64,000 nucleotides of DNA from positions 248,001-312,000 of the forward strand of contig NZ_MUNV01000007.1 of the NCBI RefSeq assembly GCF_002001125.1, given 5' to 3'. Numbering within the stretch: position 1 is the first letter of the stretch; each line of letters opens with the position of its first letter. A program made the position numbers and the translations under genes. Positions 8,892 through 19,497 of the stretch are shown here, piece by piece. The notes below the pieces were generated by a model. It was not told where the DNA came from and did no database searches. It worked only from the letters and a program-made list of their open reading frames with translations. This DNA is from Rhodanobacter sp. B04 (GTDB lineage Bacteria; Pseudomonadota; Gammaproteobacteria; Xanthomonadales; Rhodanobacteraceae).

Positions 8892-10726
8892 GTCAGCATC
8901 CTCGCCACCTGGTAGACGATGAACGATGCGGCGTAGGCCATGCCGAACATGTAGCTGAACGAGATCGCCACGTTGCGCCAGGAATTGGTTTCGCGACGGA
9001 TCACCGCCAGCGTGGACATGCACTGCGGAGCATAGGCGAACCACACCAGCAGCGACAGCGCGCTGGCCAGCGATATCTGCCCGGCCAGGGCATGACCCAG
9101 TCCACCGGCCGCCTCACCGCCGACCAGATAGACGGTCGCCAGCGCGGCCACCGCGGTCTCGCGCGCGGCGAACGCCGGGATCAGCGCCAGGCTGATCTGC
9201 CAGTTGAAGCCGATCGGCGCAAAAATGTATTGCAGGCCGCGCCCGATGTAGCCGGCGAAGCTGTAATCGATGGCCGGCAGGGTGGCGCCTTCCGGCGCCG
9301 ACGGGAAGGTGGACAGGAACCACATCAGCACGGTCAGTCCGAGGATCACGCCGGTCAGGCGCTTCAGGAAAATCCCGCCACGCTCGTACAGCCCGATCGC
9401 CACGTCGCGCAGCTTGGGCATCCGGTACGACGGCAGTTCCATCAGCAGCGCATGTTCGCTCTTGTCGCCGCGGATCCGCTTCATCACCCAACCCACCGCC
9501 ATCGCGCCGAGGATGCCCGCCAGGTACAGCGAGAACAGCACGATGCCCTGCAGGTTGAACACGCCGAACACATGACGGATCGGGATGAAGGCGCCGATCA
9601 GCAGGGCATACACCGGCAGGCGCGCGGAACAGGTCATCAGCGGCGCGATCAGGATCGTCGCCAGGCGGTCGCGCGGGTCCTGGATGCTGCGCGTGCCCAT
9701 GATGCCGGGGATCGCGCAGGCGAAACTCGACAGCAACGGGATGAACGAGCGCCCGGTCAGCCCCACCGACAGCATCAGGCGATCGAGCAGGAACGCCGCG
9801 CGCGGCAGGTAGCCGGACTCTTCCAGGGTCAGGATGAACAGGAACAGCACCAGGATTTCCGGCAGGAAGCCGAGCACGGTGCCGAGGCCGCCGAACAGGC
9901 CGTCGGTGACCAGGCTCTGCAGCGGCCCGGCCGGCAGCAGCGTGGCGACATGCACGCCCATCCAGCCGAAGCCGTCGCCGATCGCGTCGGTCATCGGCTT
10001 GCCGATCGAGTACACCGCCTGGAACACCACGAACATCACCACGGCAAGGATCAGCAGCCCGAACACCGGATGCAGCGCCCAGCGATCGAGCGCATCGTCG
10101 AGCTCCGCCGTGGCACGCGGCATCGCCACCGTCGCGGCCAGGATGTCGCGGACCTGGGCATGCAGGTCGGCACGGCTGGCTGCATCGTCCGGCTGTGCCG
10201 GCGCCGCCGTCGGCACTTCGCCGTCAACCCGTTCGATCAGCGCCTTGGCGCCGCCACGCTTCACCGCGATGGTCTCCACCACCGGCAGACCGAGCCGGCG
10301 CTGCAGCTCCGGCACGTCGATGACGATGCCGCGCTGGCGTGCCGTATCCATCATGTTCAGCGCCAGCACCACCGGCCGGCCGAGGCGTTTCACCTCCAGC
10401 ACGAAACGCAGGTGCAGGCGCAGGTTGGTGGCGTCGGCCACGCAGATGATCAGATCCGGCGCCGCCTCACCCGGGTAGTTGCCGGCGCAGACGTCGCGGG
10501 TGATCTGCTCGTCCGGGCTGTTCGCCTCGAAACTGTAGGTACCCGGCAGATCGAGTATCTGCAGCACCCGACCGGATGGCGCGGTGAAACGGCCTTCCTT
10601 GCGCTCCACGGTGACGCCGGCGTAGTTCGCCACCTTCTGCCGGCCGCCGGTGAGCTGGTTGAACAGCGCGGTCTTGCCACAGTTCGGGTTGCCGACCAGG
10701 GCGATGCGCAGGGTCGACGCACTCAT
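8888..10726 (-). CDS. feoB: Ferrous iron transporter B
   Basis: Inner-membrane Fe(II) permease with an N-terminal GTP-binding domain. The G1 motif GNPNCGKT is at residues 12-19, G3 DLPGTYSF at 59-66 and G4 NMMD at 124-127. The C-terminal half carries repeated membrane segments with the gate motifs SFACAIPGIMG and PLMTCSARLPVY. At 612 residues it is shorter than the E. coli protein (773) but matches the xanthomonad form with a reduced linker. It overlaps feoA by 4 nt upstream and the small Cys-rich gene downstream, making a tight feoA-feoB-X operon. Confidence 0.97.
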   Translation of the reverse strand: MSASTLRIALVGNPNCGKTALFNQLTGGRQKVANYAGVTVERKEGRFTAPSGRVLQILDLPGTYSFEANSPDEQITRDVCAGNYPGEAAPDLIICVADATNLRLHLRFVLEVKRLGRPVVLALNMMDTARQRGIVIDVPELQRRLGLPVVETIAVKRGGAKALIERVDGEVPTAAPAQPDDAASRADLHAQVRDILAATVAMPRATAELDDALDRWALHPVFGLLILAVVMFVVFQAVYSIGKPMTDAIGDGFGWMGVHVATLLPAGPLQSLVTDGLFGGLGTVLGFLPEILVLFLFILTLEESGYLPRAAFLLDRLMLSVGLTGRSFIPLLSSFACAIPGIMGTRSIQDPRDRLATILIAPLMTCSARLPVYALLIGAFIPIRHVFGVFNLQGIVLFSLYLAGILGAMAVGWVMKRIRGDKSEHALLMELPSYRMPKLRDVAIGLYERGGIFLKRLTGVILGLTVLMWFLSTFPSAPEGATLPAIDYSFAGYIGRGLQYIFAPIGFNWQISLALIPAFAARETAVAALATVYLVGGEAAGGLGHALAGQISLASALSLLVWFAYAPQCMSTLAVIRRETNSWRNVAISFSYMFGMAYAASFIVYQVARMLT

Positions 10727-10980
10727 GCCGCCACCTCGCTGCGCACGCTGACCCGGGCCGCCTCGGCACGGCGCAAGGCAAAGCGCGTGTAGCCGATCTG
10801 GATCAGCACCGGATCGCCGCCCATCGGCCCCACCGCCACCACCCGCACCGGTTCGCCATCGACGAAACCCAGGTCACGCAGGCGCTGCGCAATCGGATCC
10901 GCCGCATGCGCATCGTGCACGCGGTCGACCACGGCGGGAGCACCTTTGGGCAATTCGGACAGACGCACGGGCGGCTTCAC
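10723..10980 (-). CDS. feoA: Ferrous iron transport protein A
   Basis: Small SH3-like cytoplasmic protein of 85 residues that supports FeoB. Typical features are RLSELPKG near the N-terminus, RLRDLGFVDGEPVRVV in the centre and PVLIQIGYTRFALRRAEA near the end. The start is a GTG at 10980 with no visible Shine-Dalgarno; an in-frame GTG at 10968 is the alternative. The Fur-like site ends 2 nt upstream of this start. It is translationally coupled to feoB. Confidence 0.93.
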   Translation of the reverse strand: MKPPVRLSELPKGAPAVVDRVHDAHAADPIAQRLRDLGFVDGEPVRVVAVGPMGGDPVLIQIGYTRFALRRAEAARVSVRSEVAA

Positions 10981-10981
10981 A

Positions 10982-11003
10982 AATAAGAATTGTTCGCATT
11001 GTA
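10982..11003 (-). promoter_or_regulatory. Fur-box-like operator over the feoA promoter
   Basis: AATAAGAAT-T-GTTCGCATT (10982-11000) is an imperfect palindrome that matches the Fur consensus AATGAGAATNATTCTCATT at 15 of 18 fixed positions. It overlaps a possible -10 TACAAT (11003-10998, minus strand); the -35 (CTGCAG, 11026-11021) is poor. The position fits iron repression of feoAB by Fur. Confidence 0.6.
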
Positions 11004-11085
11004 ACTCTTTGGTCGCATTACTGCAGCAGGGCTGCGTCCCGGCAATGGGCAGCGTTTATCATGGGGCTCTTTGCGGGGACGACCG

Positions 11086-11886
11086 ATGACCGATTCCATC
11101 CTGAGCGAACGCCGCGGCGCCGTGGCCTGGCTCACCCTGAACCGCCCGCAGGTCCACAATGCCTTCGACGACGCGCTGATCGCCGCCCTCACCGAGGCGC
11201 TGGCGCAGGCCGACGCCGATCCGGCCGTGCGCACGGTGGTGCTGAGCGGCAACGGCAGCTGCTTCTCCGCCGGTGCCGACCTCAACTGGATGCGCGGCAT
11301 GGCCGGCGCCAGCGAGCAGGAAAACCGCGAGGACTCGCTGCGCCTGGCGCGGCTGATGCGCAACCTGCAGTTCCTGTCCAAGCCGGCCATCGCACGGGTC
11401 AACGGCGCCGCCTATGGCGGCGGCGTGGGCCTGGTCGCCTGCTGCGACATCGCGATCGGTGTGGATACCGCGAAATTCGCGCTGTCGGAAGTGAAGCTGG
11501 GTCTGGTGCCGGCGGTGATCTCACCGTACGTGATCGCCGCGATCGGCCTGCGCGAGGCGCGCCGGCTGTTCATCACCGGCGAGGTGTTCGAGGCCGACGT
11601 CGCCGCGCGGATCGGCCTGCTGCATGCCGTGGTGTCGGCTAGCGAACTGGACGAGGCGATCGAGCGCCAGCTGTATCTGCTGGCCAAGGCCGGCCCGCAG
11701 GCGCAGCGCGAAGCGAAACAACTGGCCTTGCGCATCGGCGGCGCCGATCTGGCGCAAGCCGAACGCATCGACACGGCCAATGCCGAACTGATCGCCCGCC
11801 TGCGCGTGTCGGCGGAAGGCCAGCACGGCCTCGGCGCCTTCCTCGACAAGCGCGCGCCGGCATGGGTCGGCAACGCGGCACAATGA
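11086..11886 (+). CDS. liuC: Enoyl-CoA hydratase/isomerase, probably 3-methylglutaconyl-CoA hydratase
   Basis: Crotonase-fold hydratase of 266 residues. The oxyanion-hole segments are GSCFSAGADLNWM (about 58-70) and NGAAYGGGVGLVACCD (about 106-121), followed by FALSEVKLGLVPAVISPY, which carries the catalytic glutamates. The start at 11086 follows GGGGAC. Next on the strand are a biotin-dependent carboxylase subunit and an HMG-CoA lyase, which together make the lower leucine pathway: methylglutaconyl-CoA hydration gives HMG-CoA. The exact substrate is inferred from context, since the crotonase family is broad. The isovaleryl-CoA dehydrogenase and the beta carboxylase subunit are not in this window. 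Confidence 0.85.
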   Translation: MTDSILSERRGAVAWLTLNRPQVHNAFDDALIAALTEALAQADADPAVRTVVLSGNGSCFSAGADLNWMRGMAGASEQENREDSLRLARLMRNLQFLSKPAIARVNGAAYGGGVGLVACCDIAIGVDTAKFALSEVKLGLVPAVISPYVIAAIGLREARRLFITGEVFEADVAARIGLLHAVVSASELDEAIERQLYLLAKAGPQAQREAKQLALRIGGADLAQAERIDTANAELIARLRVSAEGQHGLGAFLDKRAPAWVGNAAQ

Positions 11887-12106
11887 GTGCTTCAAGATGC
11901 TCATCGGTGGCTGCCTTCCCTGCACGAGATACGCATGAACCGTCCCGTCATCGACATCGCCGCATGGCCGGGATGGCGGGTGCTCCGATAGCCGCTGCTA
12001 CCCACCGCGCACGGCGCCTCCATGCTGCGCCGCGCATCGGCGGCGGCACCGCAATCTGCTAGTTTTAGTGGCTTTGCATCGACACGAACGGCTCCAAGGA
12101 TTTCGC

Positions 12107-14098
<1,992 letters not shown>

Positions 14099-14107
14099 TT
14101 TAACCGC

Positions 14108-14187
14108 CGTCATTCCGGCGAAAGCCGGAATCCAGTGACTCCGCAAGGGCACAAAGGCGCTGGATCCCGGCTTTCGCCGGGATGACG
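14108..14187. repeat. REP-like palindromic element, best-preserved copy
   Basis: Left arm CGTCATTCCGGCGAAAGCCG...GAATCCAG (14108-14135) and right arm CTGGATCCCGGCTTTCGCCG...GATGACG (14160-14187). The 28-nt arms are near-perfect inverted copies around a 24-nt centre, and each arm can also fold on itself (CCGGCGAAAGCCGG). It lies between liuD and the HMG-CoA lyase gene, 9 nt after the liuD stop, so it may be transcribed. Confidence 0.88.
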
Positions 14188-14208
14188 ACACTTCCCCCGG
14201 AGTCACGC

Positions 14209-15108
14209 ATGAACGCTTCCAACCACGTCCGTATCGTCGAAGTCGGTGCCCGCGATGGCCTGCAGAACGAGAAGACACAGCTGCCGGCTGACGTGAAGAT
14301 CGCGCTGATCGACCGCCTCTCCTCCACCGGCCTCACCACCATCGAGGCCACCAGCTTCGTCAGTCCGAAGTGGGTGCCACAGCTGGCCGATGCCGCCGAA
14401 GTCTTCGCGGGCATCCGCAAAGTGCCCGGCGTGAGTTATCCGGTGCTGGTGCCGAACCTGCAGGGCTATCAGCGCGCGCGCGAAGTCGGCGCCACCGAGA
14501 TCGCGATCTTCACTGCCGCCTCCGAGGCATTCAACCGCAAGAACATCAACGCCACGATCGACGAGTCGATCGAGCGCTTCATTCCGGTAATCGAACAGGC
14601 CCAGGCCGACGAAGTAAAAGTCCGCGGCTATGTCTCCACCGTACTCGGCTGTCCATACCAGGGCGAAGTACCGGTCGGCGAGGTGGTACGCGTGGCACGC
14701 CGGATGTACGAGCTGGGCTGCTACGAAATCTCGCTGGGCGACACCATCGGCGTCGGCACGCCGGCGAAGGCGCGCGCGATGCTGCATGCGGTCGCGCAGG
14801 AGGTGCCGATCGGCGCGCTGGCGGTGCACTTCCACGACACCTACGGCCAGGCGCTGGCGAACATCCTCGCCTGCCTGGAGGAAGGCGCGCGCGTGCTCGA
14901 CAGCTCGGTCTCCGGCACCGGCGGCTGCCCGTATGCGAAGGGCGCCACCGGCAATGTCGCCAGCGAGGACGTGGTCTACATGCTGCATGGCATGGGCATG
15001 AGTACCGGCATCGACCTCGACCTGCTGGTCGCCACCGGCGCGTGGCTGGCCGCGCAGCTGCACAAGGATACCGCCAGCCGCGTCACCCGTGCCCGCACGG
15101 CGGCGTAA
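14209..15108 (+). CDS. liuE: Hydroxymethylglutaryl-CoA lyase
   Basis: Cleaves HMG-CoA to acetoacetate and acetyl-CoA, the last step of leucine degradation. The 299-residue TIM-barrel protein has VGARDGLQNEK near residue 14 (divalent metal and substrate binding), the ETSFVSP-like ATSFVSPKWVPQ, and the HMG-CoA lyase signature SVSGTGGCPYAKGATGN with the catalytic cysteine. HFHDTYGQAL supplies metal-binding histidines. The start at 14209 has GGAG 6 nt upstream; a more upstream ATG lies in the REP element. It is co-directional with liuC and liuD. Confidence 0.95.
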   Translation: MNASNHVRIVEVGARDGLQNEKTQLPADVKIALIDRLSSTGLTTIEATSFVSPKWVPQLADAAEVFAGIRKVPGVSYPVLVPNLQGYQRAREVGATEIAIFTAASEAFNRKNINATIDESIERFIPVIEQAQADEVKVRGYVSTVLGCPYQGEVPVGEVVRVARRMYELGCYEISLGDTIGVGTPAKARAMLHAVAQEVPIGALAVHFHDTYGQALANILACLEEGARVLDSSVSGTGGCPYAKGATGNVASEDVVYMLHGMGMSTGIDLDLLVATGAWLAAQLHKDTASRVTRARTAA

Positions 15109-15168
15109 ACGCTCGCGAAAAGCCGGGCCGCGTCGCTATCATCGAACCTCGATTTGACGAGGTGGACG

Positions 15169-16488
15169 ATGCGTACTGGATGGATGGCCTGGTGGCGACA
15201 CGCAGCCGTGCTGTGGCTCCTGCTGTGCGCCCTGCCCGCGTCCGCGCTGGCGCCGAAAGGTGACTGGCTGCTGCTGCCCGATCGCGTGTGGACCGGCGAT
15301 GGCGATGCCGCGCATACCGGCTGGGCGGTGCTGGTGCACGACGGCGTGATCGTCGCGGCAGGCCCGGCGGCATCGATCGGCGCGCCAGCCGGCGCCCAGC
15401 ACGTCGCACTGCCGGGAACCACGCTGACCCCTGGCCTGATCGATCTCCATTCGCACCTGTTCCTGCATCCGTACAACGAGACACTGTGGAACGATCAGGT
15501 GCTGACCGAAGCGCAGGACTACCGCACGCTGGAAGCGGCCGCGCATGCGAAGGCCACCCTGCTGGCCGGCTTCACCACGCTGCGCGACCTGGGCACCGAA
15601 GGTGCCGGCTATGCCGACGTGTCGGTCAAACGCGCGATCGCGGAAGGATTGATTCCCGGGCCGCGCCTGTTCGTCGCCACCCGCGCGATCGTCGCCACCG
15701 CCAGTTACGGACCGGGTCCGCGCGGCTTCCGTCCGGATCTCGACCTGCCCGGCGGCGCGCAGGAAGTCAGCGGCGTCGATGCCGCGATGGCGGCGGTGCG
15801 CGAGCAGGCCGCGCGCGGTGCCGACTGGATCAAGATCTACGGCGACTATCGCGTCGGCCCGGATGGCACCACCGTGCCCACCTTCACGCCTGCGGAACTG
15901 AAGGCGCTGGTCGATACCGCGCACCAGATCGGCCGGCCCGTGGCCGTGCATGCGGCCAGCGATGCCGGCGTGCGGATGGCGGTCGAGGCCGGCGTGGACA
16001 GCGTGGAGCACGGCTACGGCGCCAGCGAGGCCACCTTCAAGCTGCTCAAGCAACACGGCGCCGCGTACGAGCCGACGTTGACTGCGGTCGAGTCCACCGC
16101 CGAATATTTCGAGCATTACGTGCCGGGCAAGAGCGAGCCGACGGCACGCATGCGCGACGCGGAGCGCGCGTTCCGCACGGCGCTGAAGCTCGGCGTGACG
16201 ATCGGCAACGGCAGCGACGTCGGTGTGTTCGCGCATGGCGAGAACTGGCGCGAACCCGCCGCGATGGTAGCCAATGGCATGACGCCGGCGCAGGCACTGC
16301 ATGCGGCCACCGACGTGGCCGCGAAGATCCTGCGCCAGTCGCAACATTTCGGCCGCATCGCACCGGGCCTGGCTGCCGACCTCGCCGCGTTCACCGGCGA
16401 CCCCAGCATGCAGATCGACGCCCTCGCCCATCCCGTCTTCGTGATGAAGGACGGCATCTCCTACCGCAGCCCCGCAGCCTCGCCATGA
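15169..16488 (+). CDS. Secreted metal-dependent amidohydrolase (imidazolonepropionase-like)
   Basis: A 439-residue protein with an N-terminal signal peptide (RHAAVLWLLLCALPASALA) and an amidohydrolase barrel. GLIDLHSHLFLHP carries the first metal histidines, ADWIKIYGDYR the usual lysine region, AVHAASDAG and SVEHGYG further histidines, and NGSDVGVF the catalytic aspartate. GAGGTGG precedes the ATG at 15169. Relatives are exported peptidase- or amidase-like enzymes of unknown natural substrate. Its stop overlaps the next start (ATGA), coupling it to a GNAT acetyltransferase. Family is clear; substrate is unknown. Confidence 0.85.
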   Translation: MRTGWMAWWRHAAVLWLLLCALPASALAPKGDWLLLPDRVWTGDGDAAHTGWAVLVHDGVIVAAGPAASIGAPAGAQHVALPGTTLTPGLIDLHSHLFLHPYNETLWNDQVLTEAQDYRTLEAAAHAKATLLAGFTTLRDLGTEGAGYADVSVKRAIAEGLIPGPRLFVATRAIVATASYGPGPRGFRPDLDLPGGAQEVSGVDAAMAAVREQAARGADWIKIYGDYRVGPDGTTVPTFTPAELKALVDTAHQIGRPVAVHAASDAGVRMAVEAGVDSVEHGYGASEATFKLLKQHGAAYEPTLTAVESTAEYFEHYVPGKSEPTARMRDAERAFRTALKLGVTIGNGSDVGVFAHGENWREPAAMVANGMTPAQALHAATDVAAKILRQSQHFGRIAPGLAADLAAFTGDPSMQIDALAHPVFVMKDGISYRSPAASP

Positions 16489-16973
16489 ACGACACGTTCC
16501 ATATCCGCCCGATCGAGTCACGTGACAACACGGCGATGGCTGCGATCATCCGCAGCGTGATGCCCGAGTTCGGTGCCGACGGCCCCGGCTTCGCGATCCA
16601 CGATGCCGAGGTGGACAGCATGTACGAAGCCTATGCGCAACCGCGATCAAGCTACTTCGTGGTCGAGCGAGATGGCGTGGTGGTCGGTGGCGGCGGCATC
16701 GCACCGCTGGAGAACGCCGAGCCGGACTTGTGCGAACTGCGCAAGATGTATTTCCTGCCGCAGGCTCGCGGCATCGGTGCAGGCGCCGCGATGATGTTGC
16801 GCTGCCTCGATGCAGCGCGAACGTTCGGCTTCGCCCGTTGCTATCTGGAAACGCTGACCGGCATGGATGCCGCGCAGGCTCTGTACAAGCGCAGCGGCTT
16901 CACTGCTCTGTGCGCGCCGATGGGCGGTACCGGCCATTTCAGTTGCGACCGTTTCTTCATCCGTGACCTGTGA
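16485..16973 (+). CDS. GNAT family N-acetyltransferase
   Basis: 162-residue acetyltransferase of the GNAT fold. The acetyl-CoA-binding A motif is seen as LPQARGIGAGAAMM (about residues 91-104), after a central strand YFVVERDGVVVGGGGIAPL. The C-terminal ALYKRSGFTAL is the usual motif B. The start overlaps the amidohydrolase stop by 4 nt. The substrate is unknown. It is followed after 7 nt by a YdeI-like gene, so the four genes from 15169 to 18166 probably form one transcription unit. Confidence 0.88.
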   Translation: MNDTFHIRPIESRDNTAMAAIIRSVMPEFGADGPGFAIHDAEVDSMYEAYAQPRSSYFVVERDGVVVGGGGIAPLENAEPDLCELRKMYFLPQARGIGAGAAMMLRCLDAARTFGFARCYLETLTGMDAAQALYKRSGFTALCAPMGGTGHFSCDRFFIRDL

Positions 16974-16980
16974 GCAAGCC

Positions 16981-17583
16981 ATGAGCAGTCACGACCCACG
17001 CATCGACGCCTATATCGCCAAATCGGCCGAGTTCGCCCGACCGATCCTCGAACACCTGCGCGCGGTGGTGCATGCCGCCTGTCCCGAGGTCGAGGAAAGC
17101 CTGAAATGGAGCATGCCGTTCTTCAGCTATCGCAACGCGCCGATGTGCATGATGGCGGCGTTCAAGCAGCACTGCGGCTTCGGCTTCTGGTTGTCCAGGC
17201 AAGTCGTCGGCGGTGCGGCTGACGACGGCATGGGCCAGTTCGGCAAGCTCACCACACTGAAGGATCTGCCGTCCAAAAAGGAACTCGCCGCGCACATCCG
17301 GAAGGCGATGGCGTTGAACGAGGCCGGCGTGAAGCTAGCGCGCCCGAAAGCCGCCGCGAAGCCCGCGCCGTCCTTGCCGGACGATCTCGCCGCCCTGCTC
17401 GCACAAAAGCAACATGCCGCCGCGCGCACGACCTATGCCCGCTTCAGCCCCGGCGCACAGCGCGAATACGTCGACTGGATCGGCGAGGCGAAGACCGACG
17501 CCACTCGCCAGAAGCGCATCGCCACCACCCTGGAATGGCTGGCCGAAGGCAAACCACGCAACTGGAAATACCTGAAATGCTGA
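16981..17583 (+). CDS. YdeI/OmdA family protein with DUF1801 domain
   Basis: 200 residues. The N-terminal part (VEESLKWSMPFFSYRNAPMC, about 37-57, and FGFWLS) resembles the DUF1801/YdhG fold. The C-terminal ARTTYARFSPGAQREYVDWI...TRQKRIATTLEWLAEGK is the bacteriocin-protection (YdeI/OmdA) helical region. An Ala/Pro linker separates the two halves. Function in this organism is unknown; relatives have been linked to stress or peptide tolerance. It lies between two GNAT genes. Confidence 0.85.
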   Translation: MSSHDPRIDAYIAKSAEFARPILEHLRAVVHAACPEVEESLKWSMPFFSYRNAPMCMMAAFKQHCGFGFWLSRQVVGGAADDGMGQFGKLTTLKDLPSKKELAAHIRKAMALNEAGVKLARPKAAAKPAPSLPDDLAALLAQKQHAAARTTYARFSPGAQREYVDWIGEAKTDATRQKRIATTLEWLAEGKPRNWKYLKC

Positions 17584-17596
17584 AGGCTGAATTCAG

Positions 17597-18166
17597 ATGA
17601 TCCGCATCGCCCGCGACGAAGATGCTGCCGCCATCCACGCGATCTACGCGCCCTCGATCACCGACGGCGTAGCCACGTTCGAGACCGAACTTCCCGGCGT
17701 GGCGGCGATGCGCGAGCGCATCCGCGCCCGTCTGCTGCATTACCCGTGGCTGGTATGGGAAGAGGACGGCGACGTGCTGGCCTACGCCTACGCTGGCCGC
17801 TTCCGCGAGCGGGCAGCCTACGACTGGATTGCCGAAACCTCGATCTACGTGCGCGCCGATGCGCATCGCCGTGGCATCGCGCGCCGGCTCTACGGCACGC
17901 TGCTGGACGTGATGCAACTGCAGGGCATCACCCAGGCTGTTGGGGTGATCACCCTGCCCGGCACCGTCAGCGTGGCGATGCACGAAGCGATGGGTTTCTC
18001 TGCCGTGGGCGTGTGGCGGCAGTGCGGCTACAAGCTGGGGCAATGGTGGGACGTGGGCGTGTGGCAGAAGGAGTTGCAGGCACCGTCGAACCCGCCGCCG
18101 ACAGTGACACCGTTCGCACGACTGGCAGGGCCACATCTGCAGTCATTGCTGGGGTGCGTAACGTAG
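17597..18166 (+). CDS. GNAT N-acetyltransferase, phosphinothricin/methionine-sulfoximine type
   Basis: 189 residues. The N-terminal IRIARDEDAAAIHAIYAPSI...VATFETE is characteristic of the Pat/MddA subfamily that acetylates phosphinothricin, methionine sulfoximine or methionine sulfone. The acetyl-CoA loop is VRADAHRRGIARRLYG (about 92-107). The C-terminal HEAMGFSAVGVWRQCGYKLGQWWDVGVWQ is also typical. About 30 Pro-rich residues trail at the end. Activity against a given inhibitor is inferred from the family only. Confidence 0.88.
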   Translation: MIRIARDEDAAAIHAIYAPSITDGVATFETELPGVAAMRERIRARLLHYPWLVWEEDGDVLAYAYAGRFRERAAYDWIAETSIYVRADAHRRGIARRLYGTLLDVMQLQGITQAVGVITLPGTVSVAMHEAMGFSAVGVWRQCGYKLGQWWDVGVWQKELQAPSNPPPTVTPFARLAGPHLQSLLGCVT

Positions 18167-18235
18167 CTGCCACCGTGCAAGCAGACGGTCGATCCGGCCG
18201 GTCACGGCCAGCCGGATCGACCGCGTCACCCTGAC

Positions 18236-18661
18236 TCAATGGGACAACAGGATGTCCGCGATGACGCCCGTGGCGACCGCCACCAGCAGGAACTGGCCAT
18301 CATCGCCACGTACGTAGTGATAGCCATAGGGCGGCTGGCGCAGGTGATACACGCGCCAGTCGTCGACCACATAGCGACGGTCGCGATACTCGACCGGTAC
18401 ATAGCCGCCCCTCTTGTACCAACCCTCGTGCCGGCCACGGTCGTGGCTCACGTAATAGCCGCGACGGTCGTCATAGCCGCGATGATCATCGCGGCCTCTG
18501 TCATGGCCGTGGTCCCCCTGATCATCGTGCTTGTCATGATGGTCATGCCAATCCTGGTTGTCCTGCTGGCCCTGGTCACCGCGCTGGGGAGCCGGTGCCG
18601 CGACGGCAGCCAGCCCGATCAGCATCAGGCCGCCAGCAAGTAAGGTCAGATGTTTTTTCAT
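18236..18661 (-). CDS. RcnB-like periplasmic protein, His/Asp-rich (copy 1)
   Basis: 141 residues with a signal peptide (MKKHLTLLAGGLMLIGLAAVAAPA). A very hydrophilic His/Asp/Gly-rich stretch (residues about 27-75, many DH, HD and DD pairs) could bind metal. The RcnB-like C-terminal domain follows, with GWYKRGGYVPVEYRDR and the end PPYGYHYVRGDDGQFLLVAV. RcnB proteins are periplasmic and linked to Ni/Co homeostasis in E. coli. The start follows GGGGAG. A shorter paralogue lacking the His-rich stretch lies just upstream on the same strand. Confidence 0.85.
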   Translation of the reverse strand: MKKHLTLLAGGLMLIGLAAVAAPAPQRGDQGQQDNQDWHDHHDKHDDQGDHGHDRGRDDHRGYDDRRGYYVSHDRGRHEGWYKRGGYVPVEYRDRRYVVDDWRVYHLRQPPYGYHYVRGDDGQFLLVAVATGVIADILLSH

Positions 18662-18914
18662 TCATTTCTCCCCATGTAGTTAAAGAGGCGCTGCTGCGCT
18701 GGACACCCCAAGGGCTGCCACGATCAGAGCCTGACTTCTCATTGCTGAACGCGAACAATCGAGCCCTCTCCCAGACTGAACGCTACCCCAAGGCGGTTGC
18801 AGGGGCACTGCGTCGACATGGCTCGGCATCGTGCCTGCATACGCAGAACAGGCCCATCTCTCGATGGGCCTGCCATTTATTGCATTCGCCACATGGGCAG
18901 ATGCAGGTAACGGA
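18662..18914. other. Gap between the two RcnB-like genes
   Basis: Contains a perfect 10-bp hairpin CAGGCCCATC-TCTC-GATGGGCCTG (18849-18872). It may end transcription of the upstream copy on the minus strand, although no U-tract follows. No gene or clear promoter is visible in the rest. Confidence 0.45.
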
Positions 18915-19244
18915 TCAATGCTGCGCGGCGATGATGCTGGCGATCACGCCGGTCGTGATGGCGACCAGGATGAAATCGCCGTTGTCACTGCGCACGTAGT
19001 GATAACCGCGCGGCGGCGCACGCAGGTGCTCGCTGTGCCAGTCGGTCACGGCATAAGAGCCGCCACGGTACTCGGTCGGCATATGGCCACCCTTCTTGTA
19101 CCAGCCTTCATTATGACCGCGCTCGGACATGCTGCGATGGCTCTGTTCCTGATGATCCTGCCCCACGGGTTGAGCCACCGCCACGGCCGAGGCCGACATC
19201 ATCAATGCGCCGCAGATCAACCACGTACCCAATTGCTTCTTCAT
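18915..19244 (-). CDS. RcnB-like periplasmic protein (copy 2)
   Basis: 109 residues with a signal peptide (MKKQLGTWLICGALMMSASAVAVAQ). The same C-terminal domain as copy 1 follows: GWYKKGGHMPTEYRGGSYAV, then APPRGYHYVRSDNGDFILVA and ITTGVIASII. The His/Asp-rich insert of copy 1 is missing. The ATG at 19244 is preceded by GGAG 9 nt away and gives a proper signal peptide; longer frames are not supported. The pair is a tandem duplication; whether both handle metal ions is unknown. Confidence 0.85.
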   Translation of the reverse strand: MKKQLGTWLICGALMMSASAVAVAQPVGQDHQEQSHRSMSERGHNEGWYKKGGHMPTEYRGGSYAVTDWHSEHLRAPPRGYHYVRSDNGDFILVAITTGVIASIIAAQH

Positions 19245-19497
19245 TAAAAACACTCCGTTCGGTGATGGCGTAAAGCCTTGAGGAACCGTGCTGCTCCGGG
19301 ATTTCCGCGAACCGTGCGGCGTTGTCGCCTGAGCAGGAGGCATCCGAGGCATCGCTGCCCTGCCTGCAACATCGCCGCTCGCCCCCCAAGACCGCGTGAA
19401 CGTTCCGGTGAATGGCCTTCACGTTTGGTCCTCGGCCCTTCGTGGTCGCCATGCCTCTCGGTTACCATTCGTGTTTCAGGTATCCAGAGGGACTCCC

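Noticed and set aside
9092..10792. Long plus-strand frame opposite feoB
   Set aside because: feoB has all GTPase and membrane motifs; the opposite frame is a His/Gln/Arg-rich shadow.
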